A DNA stretch of 64,000 bases from Aplidium turbinatum (Eukaryota > Chordata > Ascidiacea > Aplousobranchia > Polyclinidae). This document shows positions 54,275-64,000 of this stretch, piece by piece. A model generated the notes under the pieces. It was not told the origin of the DNA. It ran no database searches and was given only the letters and a program-made list of their open reading frames with translations. Made by a program: the position numbers and the translations under genes. Location of the stretch: positions 24,416,329 through 24,480,328 of the forward strand of contig OU964922.1 of NCBI GenBank assembly GCA_918807975.1, given 5' to 3'. Positions within the stretch are counted from its first letter, which is position 1. Every line of letters begins with the position of its first letter.

Positions 54275-55132
54275 CAGTGGTTCTCAAACTTTTTTTTGTT
54301 GCGACGCCTCTGGAAAAATTTTTTGGACTTGCGACGCACCAGCAAATAAAAGTAAATGAAGAAACTTATGATTAAAGTTTTGTTTATTGATACAACAACA
54401 AAAATCAATGCATATTATTTAATGTGACGTGTGGGCTTTTTTATTTTCACAAAGTTCATTGAATTTTGGGAGAATTTTTGAAATTGCCACCCGCATTTCT
54501 CTTTCACTGTTTATTCGTGATTGATATTTGCTTTTTATCACCGCCAAGGCAGAAACTCTTGTTTCACATAAATACGACGTGGCGAATGGGATAATAGTTC
54601 GCAGTGCTTTCTTTCACCAAACCTGGATAATCGTCATTCATTGAATCCAAAAATTTGCGGATTTCCTACTACGAAAAGATCACGAATCCATTCGTAGTTT
54701 GAAAAAATTTCCGGAAAGTATTTTGCAAATTTTGATTGGAGCTTGGACAAATGTTGCCCAAATATGCTTCGCAAATTTGAAGGGAAAAAATGTACTTGCA
54801 ACCTCAACTCTTCACTGTTTTCAAACTCAAATAACACCGAAAAAAAAAAATGATTCAGAGTTTCCAGTTTTTTTATTATTTATTTTGAAGGATAGACAAA
54901 ATTAGACATCCAATACTACCTTTATAGGGTATCAGCAGTGGCATTTTTTTAGTTAATTGCGGTGTAATCGGCTTAGTGCATGGGACACATGTGTTCCAGC
55001 AGTCCTCAAAGGGTTAACTTAATTTTTATAAAATAAACCGAGTTCAGCCACAAAACTAAACTATTCTGTGACGCCCTTGGAAAAGTGAAACGACGCACCA
55101 GGGCGTCGCGACGCACAGTTTGAGAACTACTG
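54275..55132 (-). mobile_element. Deletion-derivative hAT (ZBED5-like), 858 bp
   Basis: Ends CAGTGGTTCTCAAACT and AGTTTGAGAACTACTG with a perfect 8-bp duplication CACTAAGT (54267-54274 and 55133-55140). Subterminal TTGCGACGC motifs lie at both ends. Inside, the minus strand keeps a transposase remnant: LQSKFAKYFPEIFSNYEWI (about 54690-54745) and, after a break, SALAVIKSKYQSRI and ALLPKF-type residues ending KKAHTSH and a stop near 54424. This is the C-terminal part of a ZBED5/FAM200-like hAT transposase; the catalytic core is deleted. Confidence 0.9.
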
Positions 55133-55140
55133 CACTAAGT

Positions 55141-56446
55141 ATTCTCAACCTACGAAGGAGTCGACATCGGTGGTAACTTTTTACTATGGCTATGTGCTGC
55201 AACCCAAGTTTCGGTCTAAGTCACACAACTTACTATCAGCATTTAAAAACGCGAAAAATATGGTTGAAGCCTACATCCCAAATTGCTAGGTTATAAAATT
55301 CTAGGTTTGTAGAAATTCCTGAGAGAGAGATTATTTACCTTAGAAATCAAATGCAATAATGAACAAACATATTAGGCAAAAAGCACAAACCAATCTTGTG
55401 TTGTTTTTTAGTCAAAGTGCTTCTTGTATAAAAACACACAAATTTTTAAACGTTAAACGAACAGTTTAAAAAATAATTCACAGGTAAACATAAAAGAAAA
55501 ATATATGATACAAACAGAAAAGTATGACGTCCGTACGAGCAGTTTACTAACTTGATACATCAGTAACCTGACTGGTAACATGTAAGCATTTGGTAGGCTA
55601 TGTAGGATTGCATGTTCCAACATACATTACATGCAATTGAAATGCATGCCAACAAAAGTTTCATATTATTGTGTGGTTACTGATTTTGCTGTGATGAACT
55701 TTTCTGGAACTGAATGCTTGAGTTTATTCTATGTGCTATATGAACGCAACGGCTTTTAATTTTCAAGCTTTATTAGTTATTGTTTTAAGTTTTTATCTCA
55801 TGGAACAAGTACAATATTCTGTATATTAATCGGTTGCAAACTATGCTACGGTTCATCTACGCTTAATTGTATCACAGCATTGCTATTTTCCGACTGCATG
55901 ATTGAAAAGTGCAAGCGAATTTGACGTTGTGCGAAAGATGGTTAAACCGTAAACTTTGAGTCTCATGGTTTTTTTGACAACTTTTTTTGACAATCTTCTA
56001 TCAATTGCGATTTTGTGCTGTCTATAATACTAGTGATTTATATGCAAAAGTAACATTTTAACATCTTGTGATGATAGATAGAAGTTATAATATACTAAGC
56101 TTAAACTTTTTGTACCAAAAATACCTTGACAATGTTTTGATTTGCGACATACTTTCTCAACGAACTAAGTCTTGATGTTTACGTAAATGTAACATAGCAA
56201 TGCGCTAGTTTTGTTTTGTGCGTATTAATATTATCCACTAGTTTGGTAGACTGTGCTATATTCAAAGAAGTTATAGTGGATACTAATTGAAGCAGCTATA
56301 TTCTTAGTGCAAAATCCATAATGTATTAATTGTTTATTTATTGACATTTTACCTGACATGAAGCAGGCCACATCTTTCTCAGAGACTGATTTTGAAAGGC
56401 AAGTGAATCCCTTGCAAGGGCTATTGAACCACTGTGCGTAATGTCT
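55141..56446. other. Spacer, nothing recognised
   Basis: AT-rich without protein-like frames or clear terminal repeats. Confidence 0.5.
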
Positions 56447-56715
56447 GCCCCAATAGCTCAGTTGGTTAAACGCCCGACTTGAAGTCACGAAGAAACCACA
56501 AGATGAAGTAACGCTGGTTCGACTGTCGGGTATACGTTTAGCAACGCATTTTAAGGACTGCTCCCCAAAGCGGAAAATTCACGCTGTCAATCTCCGTGAC
56601 CGCGCCTGCGTCAGTGGCTCGAAACCTCTACAAGTATTCGAAACTGCCTTGATTAAGCTCGCAAAGCAGTTTTCTCAGTGTGAAGGTAAAGATTCCCACC
56701 ACCACTAATTTTCTG
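56447..56715 (+). repeat. tRNA-derived SINE with GC-rich body
   Basis: The head GCCCCAATAGCTCAGTTGG (A box) and CCCGACTTGAAGTC (anticodon-arm-like, anticodon position TGA) followed by GCTGGTTCGACTGT (B-box position) is tRNA-like, but the anticodon stem no longer closes and there is a 20-nt excess before the T arm. A non-tRNA body follows (GACTGCTCCCCAAAGCGG, CCGTGACCGCGCCTGCGTC), distinctly richer in GC than its surroundings. The end near 56715 is approximate. Confidence 0.55.
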
Positions 56716-56719
56716 AAGA

Positions 56720-59700
56720 CAAAACCTCTAATGAGATACATCATAAAACTTTTATCTTTGCGACCATGCAATTTAACTAAACGTTTCTTGTGAGTTGAAA
56801 TCAATCACTGAGGTAGAACGGGCTTGTTCCTTGCCTCATACTAGTGTACTTGCTTCCTTTAATGAAAACAAAGAAAAAATAGTTGTTGTGTCTAGCTATT
56901 TTACGTTGTTTTGCAAAGTTAATCGTTGTGCGGAAATCTGTAAACGTTTTTATAATGTCGGTTGTACTTAAAAATTATATTTGTTAAAATTTCAAAATCG
57001 CTTAATATTGTCTTCATAGAAGTTGAATATAATCGCTCTCTTCTATGAGGTTTTGGCTTTGCTATAAATATACATAGAGGTAATGCAGTGCTCTTGATCC
57101 AGCTGTAGTGGACTATGTTTGAATTGGCAATTAACTGCGTCATATTGCTGGATACCTTCAAAATTTACGCTAAGTTACAACTATCCGGTACAAATTTTAA
57201 TATGATTCCCATATTGGAATATATACGTCACCAGGCTTTGTATACAAAAAATGGCAAGCTCATGAAACGATATTTCCATCCCTGGCCCATGCAGTTAAGT
57301 AGCTCGGTTCATGATGGATAGAATATTTCACGTAAAACTACAAGCGAAAGCTTTAAATTGCAATCTCCCTGATCGTTATGCGTCAATGGTACAAATCTTC
57401 TTAGTTCTACGTGCTTTCACATAGAAAGATTTATTTAAAGCTGCATCCACTGAGAGTCGACTCATTTTCTGTTGACTTTGTCATTTTCTCTTTGAGAAAG
57501 TAGACCTTCCGAGAAGATTTTCGTAGTTTAAAGGTGTATATACTATAGTCATTTAATTAACTTTACTGTAAATCGAACCTGTTTTGAACTGACCTTTTTC
57601 GCTCTGAACACTCTTATTGTCATGGTGGTAATTACAATGTGCACTTGATAACATCTTCCTACATTATTACTGTCAAAGATCAAGAAATCCGCATCAACAA
57701 ACACCTTTAACTCAGCGAAATCAGTTTCAATTTGCTCCTATATCACGTTTTGTTGTAGTAAAACGCAGCTTTATGAATGCTTTTATATTTTATTGTAATC
57801 TAATTTTTACCCAAGAAGCAACCCTGTTAGGTCAATTAGTTTGACATTGCTTGTTTTTTGTCGATGCAACATTTTTTACCTTGCTTTAGGCTATATGCAC
57901 AAATTTTAAATTGAAAGGTAAGTATGTTAATCGCAATGCTGGTTTGATAAAATTGCTTTCCTTTCAAAACAATGCTCTTTGTCAAATTTCGTAGGATATA
58001 GAAATCATATTATTTGTAGGCTACCGTTTCGTCCATTGATCCAATGCCGCAATTGAGATGCAAAATTAAGCACAAAGTAGTTGTAATTTTCCTTGATTAC
58101 GATGCGCATTGCGTCTACATTGTGATTCGTAAATACTGCACCAGACATCTAGTAAGACACTTCTGATGTGCTACTACGCATTTAAATATTCACTAAATTA
58201 TAATTTCTGAAAAACTTTGTTGTAGGCTACTATCTTACTTTGATGTGCTTTTATTTTTGCTCTCAATTAGAAAATTATATTTAAATGACGTCTGTATGTT
58301 GCACAGATCCAGTAGCGTTCACAGAGGGTGCTTTTGGGCGGACCTGGAATATTTTTTATGGCCCGTAGTGTTTCTAGAGGCCCCTGAGAAATCTCTAAGG
58401 GTAATTTTAGAACGAGGTCATCTTTGGTCGATGTTGCGTAGGGAGATTTCTGTGTCTTCTATTAACTTAGGCTACTATGAACGTCTACGTTTAAAAAAAA
58501 AACGAATCGGTTGTTTGGGATCTCACGCGTGGAACCTACCTATGCGTCTGCTACAATCAATAATGCTGTGAATCAAGTCCGCAAACAACGATCATCACCC
58601 ATCAAAGAATTTAGACGTTTAAAAAGACAACAAGTTGAGTAGATTAGTAAGTTAGAGTAGGCTAAGCTAATCCATGGAAAATTAAAGGAAGTAGAATATA
58701 CAAAAACGATAGAAATTTGCCAGGGCTGAAAACAATTGATCAATTAAAGCAAAGACGTTCTGGTAAATTTCACTGTAGCTGGGCTCTTAAGTCTTTGGTA
58801 GACTAGACCTGAAATTAAACTCCGACTCAGTCGCTTTATAACCAGGCATAAAACTCTGGTTTCAAACATCTTTCCCTACACAAAATCTTTCAATCCCAAC
58901 TAGCCTACTGAACAATGTTGTCTTGATTTGATGACCATCGCAAAACTTAAAGTGTTCGTCCCAAACAAAATCTTGATGACGTCATGAAAAGCGTAGCTTC
59001 TGATTGGTTGGTTCGTGCTGGATTGGATATCTGCATGTTAAAGTGCCTACCGTGTGAAACTGCTATCTGTCCATTCAACAACGTGCACTTTATTCACTTG
59101 GCTTACGAGCTGGTTTACAAACGTAAAGTAGCCTATGTGGGTAGGCTATTGCAAGAAACTAAACTGTTTTCTTGAATGGCCTCAGAATTTTTTCATTGGT
59201 AGGCTGATGCAGTTTATGCACCGTGCTTGTAAGCACAGCCTCACAGAAACTCAATTGTTTGGGGATTGTCTTGCGTGGTTTGTCTTGCGTAAATCGCAAT
59301 GAACCCCTCCAAAATTAGGCAACACTATTATTTTTAGCTACTTGTGAGTAGGCTACAGAGTGACAGCATTGTTTCGTAGGCTAATCATAGCCTAAATAAA
59401 ACCAGTTACCGGTAGGCCTACTACCACATAATTTAGTAGCCTATTATTTTAGTTCACTACAACATTTCGGTAAATCAAACGTTTCCGGTTTCCATCATCA
59501 ATAAACTTTGCAAACGGAACAAAGTTAGCTACACTATAAGTCCACGAATAAAAAAGTAAGCAGCTGCTGTTGTTGGCTGGTTGACCCAATATGACTGTGC
59601 TGATAAATGTGTTGTATAAAAACGAAACGATGGATCAGGAAACTTTTCTATATTAACAATGACTGTGACAAATAAAATAGGCCTGTACCAGTCGGTACAG

Positions 59701-60280
59701 GCCTACCACTAAAAATATGACCGAGGTCACCTATTTGGCTTTTAATGTAGCCCTACTATTTGCGGCCCCCGATTTGTAAAAGCTAAGCTACTTTTATCTG
59801 TCGGCTACCCTATTTGACAGGCTATCTATTTGGTGCCATCACTGGCAATAATCAGATCTGAAGGCGTTAGAGCAGCAGAGTTTTTAGATCAGAATAAAGC
59901 AGATGATGATCCATTGCACAAAAAGAGATCGTTAGGCTTTTATCAGGGATATCTAGAACAACTAGTTCTAGGGATATCTAGAACAACAGTTGTTCTACAT
60001 ATACCTGGCTTTTATACGGCCAATTACAAAGGGTGCTTACTGCTTAGGCTAGTTCATATAGTCATAGACCTACGCTGTAGGCTAATTGGTTCATAAATCG
60101 TCTTGAATTTACTCTTGATAGGCTACTGCACGAGATAGCTTACCTATAGGATACAAATTCTGATCAGGAGGAACTTTATCCTCGGACTGATAGGACGCCT
60201 CTGACAGGTTACATATAAATTTATTTCGAATGGTATCATCACCAGTATTACGTCGACAAGGCAATAGGAAATTCTTCGGT
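56720..60280. other. Long spacer without supported gene
   Basis: The 108-codon frame at 58245-58571 and the shorter frames at 57115 and 58984 show no domain or splice context. Short dyads occur, for example GGGATATCTAGAACAAC repeated at about 59946 and 59972. The motif GTAGGCTA/TAGGCCTAC is frequent throughout. Confidence 0.5.
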
Positions 60281-60286
60281 AACATA

Positions 60287-60544
60287 CAGTGGTTCTTAAA
60301 CTTTTTCCTTGTTGGCACAACCTTAAAATCACCAATTAAGTTAGTTTTGGCACCCCTCCTAAAACACCTCAAAAATAATAGTCACCCACATTCAGAATTT
60401 TGTTTAAAAGGCCAATAAACAAGCATAGTTTCTTGCATCATTGTGGGCTATGACTACCCCCATTGATTCAGCATTCACGCCCCATGGGAACAGATCTCAC
60501 ACCATTAGCCTATTGGTGCATGCACCCCTGGTTAAGAACCCATG
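60287..60544. mobile_element. Decayed hAT-type MITE, about 258 bp
   Basis: Left end CAGTGGTTCTTAAACTTTTT faces right end CCTGGTTAAGAACCCATG, with GGCACCCCT and GCACCCCTGG blocks inside. The last bases of the right end are altered and I find no 8-bp duplication. Confidence 0.55.
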
Positions 60545-60840
60545 TCAGTGTCTTATCAATTAGAGTGCAATGGGCATCTAATAATTACTGAAGGCTTTAC
60601 AAATAGGCTATTTTCAAATTATCCGAACAGTTTCCTGGCACGCTTGAAGGTTTCTCATGGCTCATTAGTGTAGGCTACAGCTTTGCGACACTGATTGAGG
60701 TGCTGGAGCAGGGGTGGGCAGCGTTTTTAAAACAAATAGCAGATATAAAACTGTAATATTTAGGCTACTTGGGGAGGGGTCGGACTGACAATAAACACTG
60801 TAGGCTATTTTATTTTGAGTTTTTTGTATCCAGGCTTATG

Positions 60841-61266
60841 CATGGGGCGCCGGAAGCGGAGGGGGCGGATGCTCACCTGCCCTCAATTTTTCTGTGGATG
60901 CGAGTAGGGGGGCAATGGTGCCCTTTAAGGTCATGTAAGCTACTGCACATTTTGCAATATAACAATTTCTGCAATTCGCTTTTAGCCTAATTATAATCTT
61001 TCATTTTTGCCTTAAAAGAATATTACGACACAAAATTCTGTATCACAGTAGGTTACATCATTATAACATAGTTTGATACCCTTCCGTGCCATTGTTCTTT
61101 GTATAACGGACACTTGTATCATTAGGCTACTCAATAATGAGCTGATAAATGAGCATTATAGCTATATCTTATAACTTAAAAAAATGGCCTTTCAGCAATA
61201 AAAGTGCCCTTTTTTTTATAATCCTGCCCCCCCCCCCCCCAGTCAAAAGTCGTTCCGGCGCCCCTG
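60841..61266. mobile_element. Non-autonomous hAT, 426 bp
   Basis: Ends CATGGGGCGCCGGAAGC and CGTTCCGGCGCCCCTG, flanked by a perfect 8-bp duplication GGCTTATG (60833-60840 and 61267-61274). A run of 14 or so C lies near the right end. No coding sequence. Confidence 0.85.
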
Positions 61267-61276
61267 GGCTTATGCC

Positions 61277-61445
61277 CGGTCATTAAAGACGTAGATTCAA
61301 TGGACGGGAAGGCAAGGAAGCCAATCTGTATCGCTTTCAAGCATGCTTTTAAGTGTCTTGCCACAGACGAAGACACATGCCCTTGAGCAGTGTCGAACCG
61401 GCGCCTTTTCGATCGTCGCATCAAGGCTCTCACCACTCTGCTATG
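61277..61445 (-). repeat. tRNA-derived SINE, copy 2
   Basis: Minus strand: CATAGCAGAGTGGTGAGAGC (A-box region), GGCGCCGGTTCGACACTG (B-box region), then a body with GGCAAGACACTTAAAAGCAT and GGCTTCCTTGCCTTCCCG. It matches the copy at 6655-6803 in order and spacing. Confidence 0.65.
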
Positions 61446-61722
61446 TAAAAAATATTTTTCAGCTTTTGTTGGAAAAGCACTGTAAGTGTGTGCATAGGCC
61501 TACATGAAATATCATTGCAAATACATAGCTACACATGCAACTGTTCAAATTGAAGTTAATGAGAAGTGCGAAGTATGTCATTGTGTTTGAAAAGAAAACT
61601 GAAATACAAAAATTCCAACTTTATGAACACTTCACATAACCTTATTGAAAAATAGTGGGAAGAAAAGAAAGAACCACACAAAAGTGGAAAAGGGCCACAT
61701 GTTGCCGACCCCTGCTCTAGAC

Positions 61723-61790
61723 CAGGGCTTCCCAAACTTTTTTGCTCGCGACCCCTTTTAATCTCCTAAAATTTTCCGCGACCCTCCACG
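61723..61790 (+). mobile_element. Orphan hAT left end
   Basis: CAGGGCTTCCCAAACTTTTT followed by GCTCGCGACCCC is a typical hAT terminus. No matching right end is found before the window edge. It starts exactly 8 bp after the end of the previous hAT. Confidence 0.5.
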
Positions 61791-62710
61791 GTTCAAATAA
61801 TGAACAGTGCGAAATATAACCTACATTTGTGATATTGATGGAAACGTTTAATTAGAATGAGAATTTAAAACGAGCTAACGGTACTCAAAGACTGCCACTT
61901 TACAGTTGACACGTAGTCTACTGGAAACACAACAAAGAACCAAACACATTTATTCAGATGGATGTGAATGTGATGAATGCGACCGCTTTTTGCTACAGAG
62001 CAAGTCCAGCCGCGGCTTAATGCTGGTTCCGAGGCGGTTTCAAAGTTGCGTAGTTTTGATGGTGTCTGTTCATCAACGTTGAAAAAGCTGACTTGCACAA
62101 ATTGTCGTCGTAGGCTCCAGCTCGTGTCCGAGCATTGGTTTTATTTTCCAGTCGGATGTAACTTTGGAGGCCTAGTCCATGATAATGAAAAAAACGTGGG
62201 CAGAAATCACATTGTATGGAGAGTTGGGAATGTAGTTGTATTAGCTTTTTGTCTAATGTTTTATTTTTTCTGAGCCTTTTGTATCCTGTTTTTTTTTTTA
62301 AGTTTTGTGCCTTCCCTCGTTCTCTTCCTCCAGACTGACCTATTACTGGCAAGTTGTTCTCACGATTTTAGATCAATGTTTGCTGGGTTGAGGAAAACTT
62401 TACCTGATATTTGTAATTGCGTCGTTGGTGAGACGATCCTTTCAACGAGTACCCAGTATTTCCCTCAGTTTCCTCTCCTGGAAATTTTCAAACAAATAGG
62501 CTACGTCAAAACAAACGACAGGAGTGCGGTTAGGCCTACTGCTGAATCAGGTAATGGTATATATTCCGCTTTAATGTTAAACCAAAGAGTGTGAAGGCTG
62601 CTTTGTTTTTGCGTTGCAAGTAGGTTTTAAATTCAATATAATTTGGTATAGGCCTAGTCCAATTCTTGAAGAAAATACTTTTGGAACTGTTTCAACAGAT
62701 TCGACAAACG
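61791..62710. other. Spacer, nothing recognised
   Basis: Overlapping frames of 95-111 codons at 61977-62594 occur on both strands without domain or splice evidence. The region may belong to the orphan hAT starting at 61723. Confidence 0.4.
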
Positions 62711-62715
62711 TTTAA

Positions 62716-64000
62716 TCGTCGTCGTCGTCGTCTGAGCTTCTGGGGCCGAGGGTCTATCCTTTTACCAGCCCAGATTCACGATGTTCCCGGACTACACTGA
62801 AAGGCTGCTAGAGAGCAGCCAGTCTTTAGTTTCATCATCCATGACGCGCAGACCTTCCACTTCGTTTTCGTTAGGTGGCTTGAAGATGGTACAGTCATTG
62901 ATGATGTGGTCTGCGGTCTGTTCCTCGGCACCACATTCACAGGAGGAGGAAGAAGCCATTCCCCATTGGTGCATGGTTGAGCAGAAAAGTTGAGGTGCAC
63001 CCATGCCTGTCTCTGTAGTGTCAGGCCGATGGGGCGTGTGTCGGCGTCGGGGATGAATGAATGGAGTCTGGTGGTGCTTGACCTCCATTCAGAATTCCAT
63101 TTATGGTCCGCCCAAGTAGCCGCAGAGATGTTTTGTTTGTTTGTTTATCTTTTTCCTGCATTGCGGGAAAGCGGACTTGAGCGCTATGCATCGATGTAGG
63201 CCTTCCGACATACACCTGACCCACGCTGCAGCCGACGGCAATGTTTGTTTCCGGTTGTCTACTATACTTATGACTTAAATTTGGTACTACCCATTACTCG
63301 AAATCGATCACTAGGTAGAGGCAATTATCGTAAAGTTTCTTGCCCAGAGAAACAACAGCAAGTGCGGTGGTTGGAGTCGAAAATGCAGGCTCTCGACTGC
63401 GAGCCCAACGCGCTAACCACTCGGCCACGGCTGCCGATTGTTCATCAGCTTCGTTGTCTTGTTCATCAGCTATGTCTTGTTCATCAGCTTCGTTGATCAG
63501 AAGCCGAGCGGCTGGCACAAATGGGTGTCTTGATTTCAGTCGGCGGGAGTGCCCGTTTGGGAAGGCAGAGATCTTGTGGTGGAGAAGATGGTTAGGCTCC
63601 AGTGCCCGTCGATCGAGGGACAGAGTGGCTTCTTCGCGACGAAGCTCAGCAGGTTGGATGCCAGCGAGAATGGGGAGAAATTGCGAATGATCCAATGGTG
63701 TGGGACGCAGGCATCCGGTCGCTGTGCGCAGGGTGCTGTTTATGGCAGTGTCGATGTTGTGGCAGTGAGCACTGCGGCACCAGACAGGTGCACAGTACTC
63801 TGCAGAAGAGTAGATAAGGGTTAAGGTTGCTATTCGCAAAGTGTCAGCCCTCGCCCCCCAGCTAGAGTCTGCCAGGCGCTTCAGTAGTGCAGCGCGGGAT
63901 GTCAGTTTCTTGCGCAGTGACACCAAATGGTGACCAAACAGTGACACCAAAACGTTTAATAACCAAAGGCTTAATAACATAAAAACTTTTCAGTAGAGGA
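62716..64000 (-). mobile_element. LINE (jockey/RTE-like), 3' part, runs off the right edge
   Basis: The minus strand from the window edge encodes reverse-transcriptase C-terminal sequence: LRKKLTSRAALLKRLADSSW, LIYSSAEYCAPVWCRSAH, PILAGIQPAELRREEATLSL, and further on APQLFCSTMHQWG with CECGAEEQTADHIINDC, the usual terminal zinc-knuckle-like block. The frame is interrupted by a SINE (63240-63435) and changes downstream. The 3' end carries a (GAC)n microsatellite tail at 62716-62732, as many non-LTR elements do. Confidence 0.85.
63240..63435 (-). repeat. tRNA-derived SINE inserted in the LINE
   Basis: Minus strand begins GGCAGCCGTGGCCGAGTGG and GGGCTCGCAGTCGAGAGCC, a tRNA-like head, followed by TCTCTGGGCAAGAAACTTTA and ATTGCCTCTACC, the body motif found in many marine-animal SINEs. 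Next to the head, at 63438-63500, a 21-bp unit with GTTCATCAGCT is repeated three times. Confidence 0.7.

Larger units (their letters stand above)
60709..61714. mobile_element. hAT-type element carrying nested insertions
   Basis: Ends CAGGGGTGGGCAGC and GTTGCCGACCCCTG are imperfect terminal inverted repeats. Inside lie the 426-bp hAT at 60841-61266 and a SINE copy at 61277-61445. Flanking octamers TGCTGGAG and CTCTAGAC do not match well, so this pairing of ends is less certain than the nested element. Confidence 0.55.

Noticed and set aside
56447-56535. Functional tRNA gene
   Set aside because: The A box and a TTGAA-type loop are present, but the anticodon stem does not close and the spacing to the T arm is too long; a SINE head explains it better.
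58245-58571. 108-codon plus-strand open frame
   Set aside because: No domain, no splice context, no similarity that I recognise; expected by chance in this length of spacer.
63365-63435. tRNA-Ser-like gene on the minus strand
   Set aside because: The 5' half looks like a tRNA, but the T arm is altered and it continues into a SINE body motif.
1-64000. CRISPR arrays, operons, rRNA genes, envelope-bearing or Polinton-type elements
   Set aside because: No regularly spaced repeats, no rRNA sequence, and no envelope, capsid-jelly-roll or protein-primed polymerase motifs were seen.

Overview
The window looks like AT-rich nuclear DNA of a multicellular animal. It holds one interrupted host gene with GT-AG introns and a dense, layered set of eukaryotic transposable elements. 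Nothing is bacterial: there are no operons, ribosome-binding sites or CRISPR arrays. The protein matches and the element mix (piggyBac, several hAT groups, BEL/Pao, Ty3, Penelope-like, tRNA-derived SINEs) fit an invertebrate or basal chordate, probably marine. I cannot name the species.

Region 1 (1-16.4 kb) is the 3' part of a TTC39-family gene on the + strand. Ten exons (2087-16387) join in perfect phase to 433 codons and a stop; the 5' exons lie left of the window. Its introns hold a 1.5-kb foldback element, two smaller inverted-repeat elements, a tRNA-derived SINE, a LINE scrap and, at 3739-3873, a sequence that folds as a textbook type I hammerhead ribozyme inside a long hairpin.

Region 2 (17.7-28.3 kb) has three insertions and one fragment: a complete piggyBac transposon with an intact 588-aa transposase and TTAA at both ends; a broken Ty3-type LTR element with a CAGCT target duplication; the tail of a Penelope-like element with a hammerhead-like core; and an internally deleted DNA transposon with 8-bp target duplications.

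Region 3 (28.9-49.2 kb) is built on several copies (A-D) of an unrecognised, intron-bearing minus-strand gene family. These copies have been bombarded: a Tip100/Zaphod-like hAT with an intact 796-aa transposase sits just upstream of copy A and itself contains a second hAT. A 0.6-kb palindrome with a Tc1-like core lies between copies B and C. An apparently whole BEL/Pao retrotransposon (39265-47864, 1941-codon frame, two 1166-bp LTRs) is inserted in copy C.

Region 4 (49.2-64 kb) has no host gene I can support. It holds a LINE tail, a decayed DNCSxQNK-type transposase-like pseudogene, a BEL/Pao integrase fossil, several non-autonomous hAT elements (some nested), SINE copies and a LINE running off the right edge with a SINE in it. 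Elements were bounded by matching terminal repeats and target-site duplications read by eye; family names rest on remembered protein motifs, not on searches.
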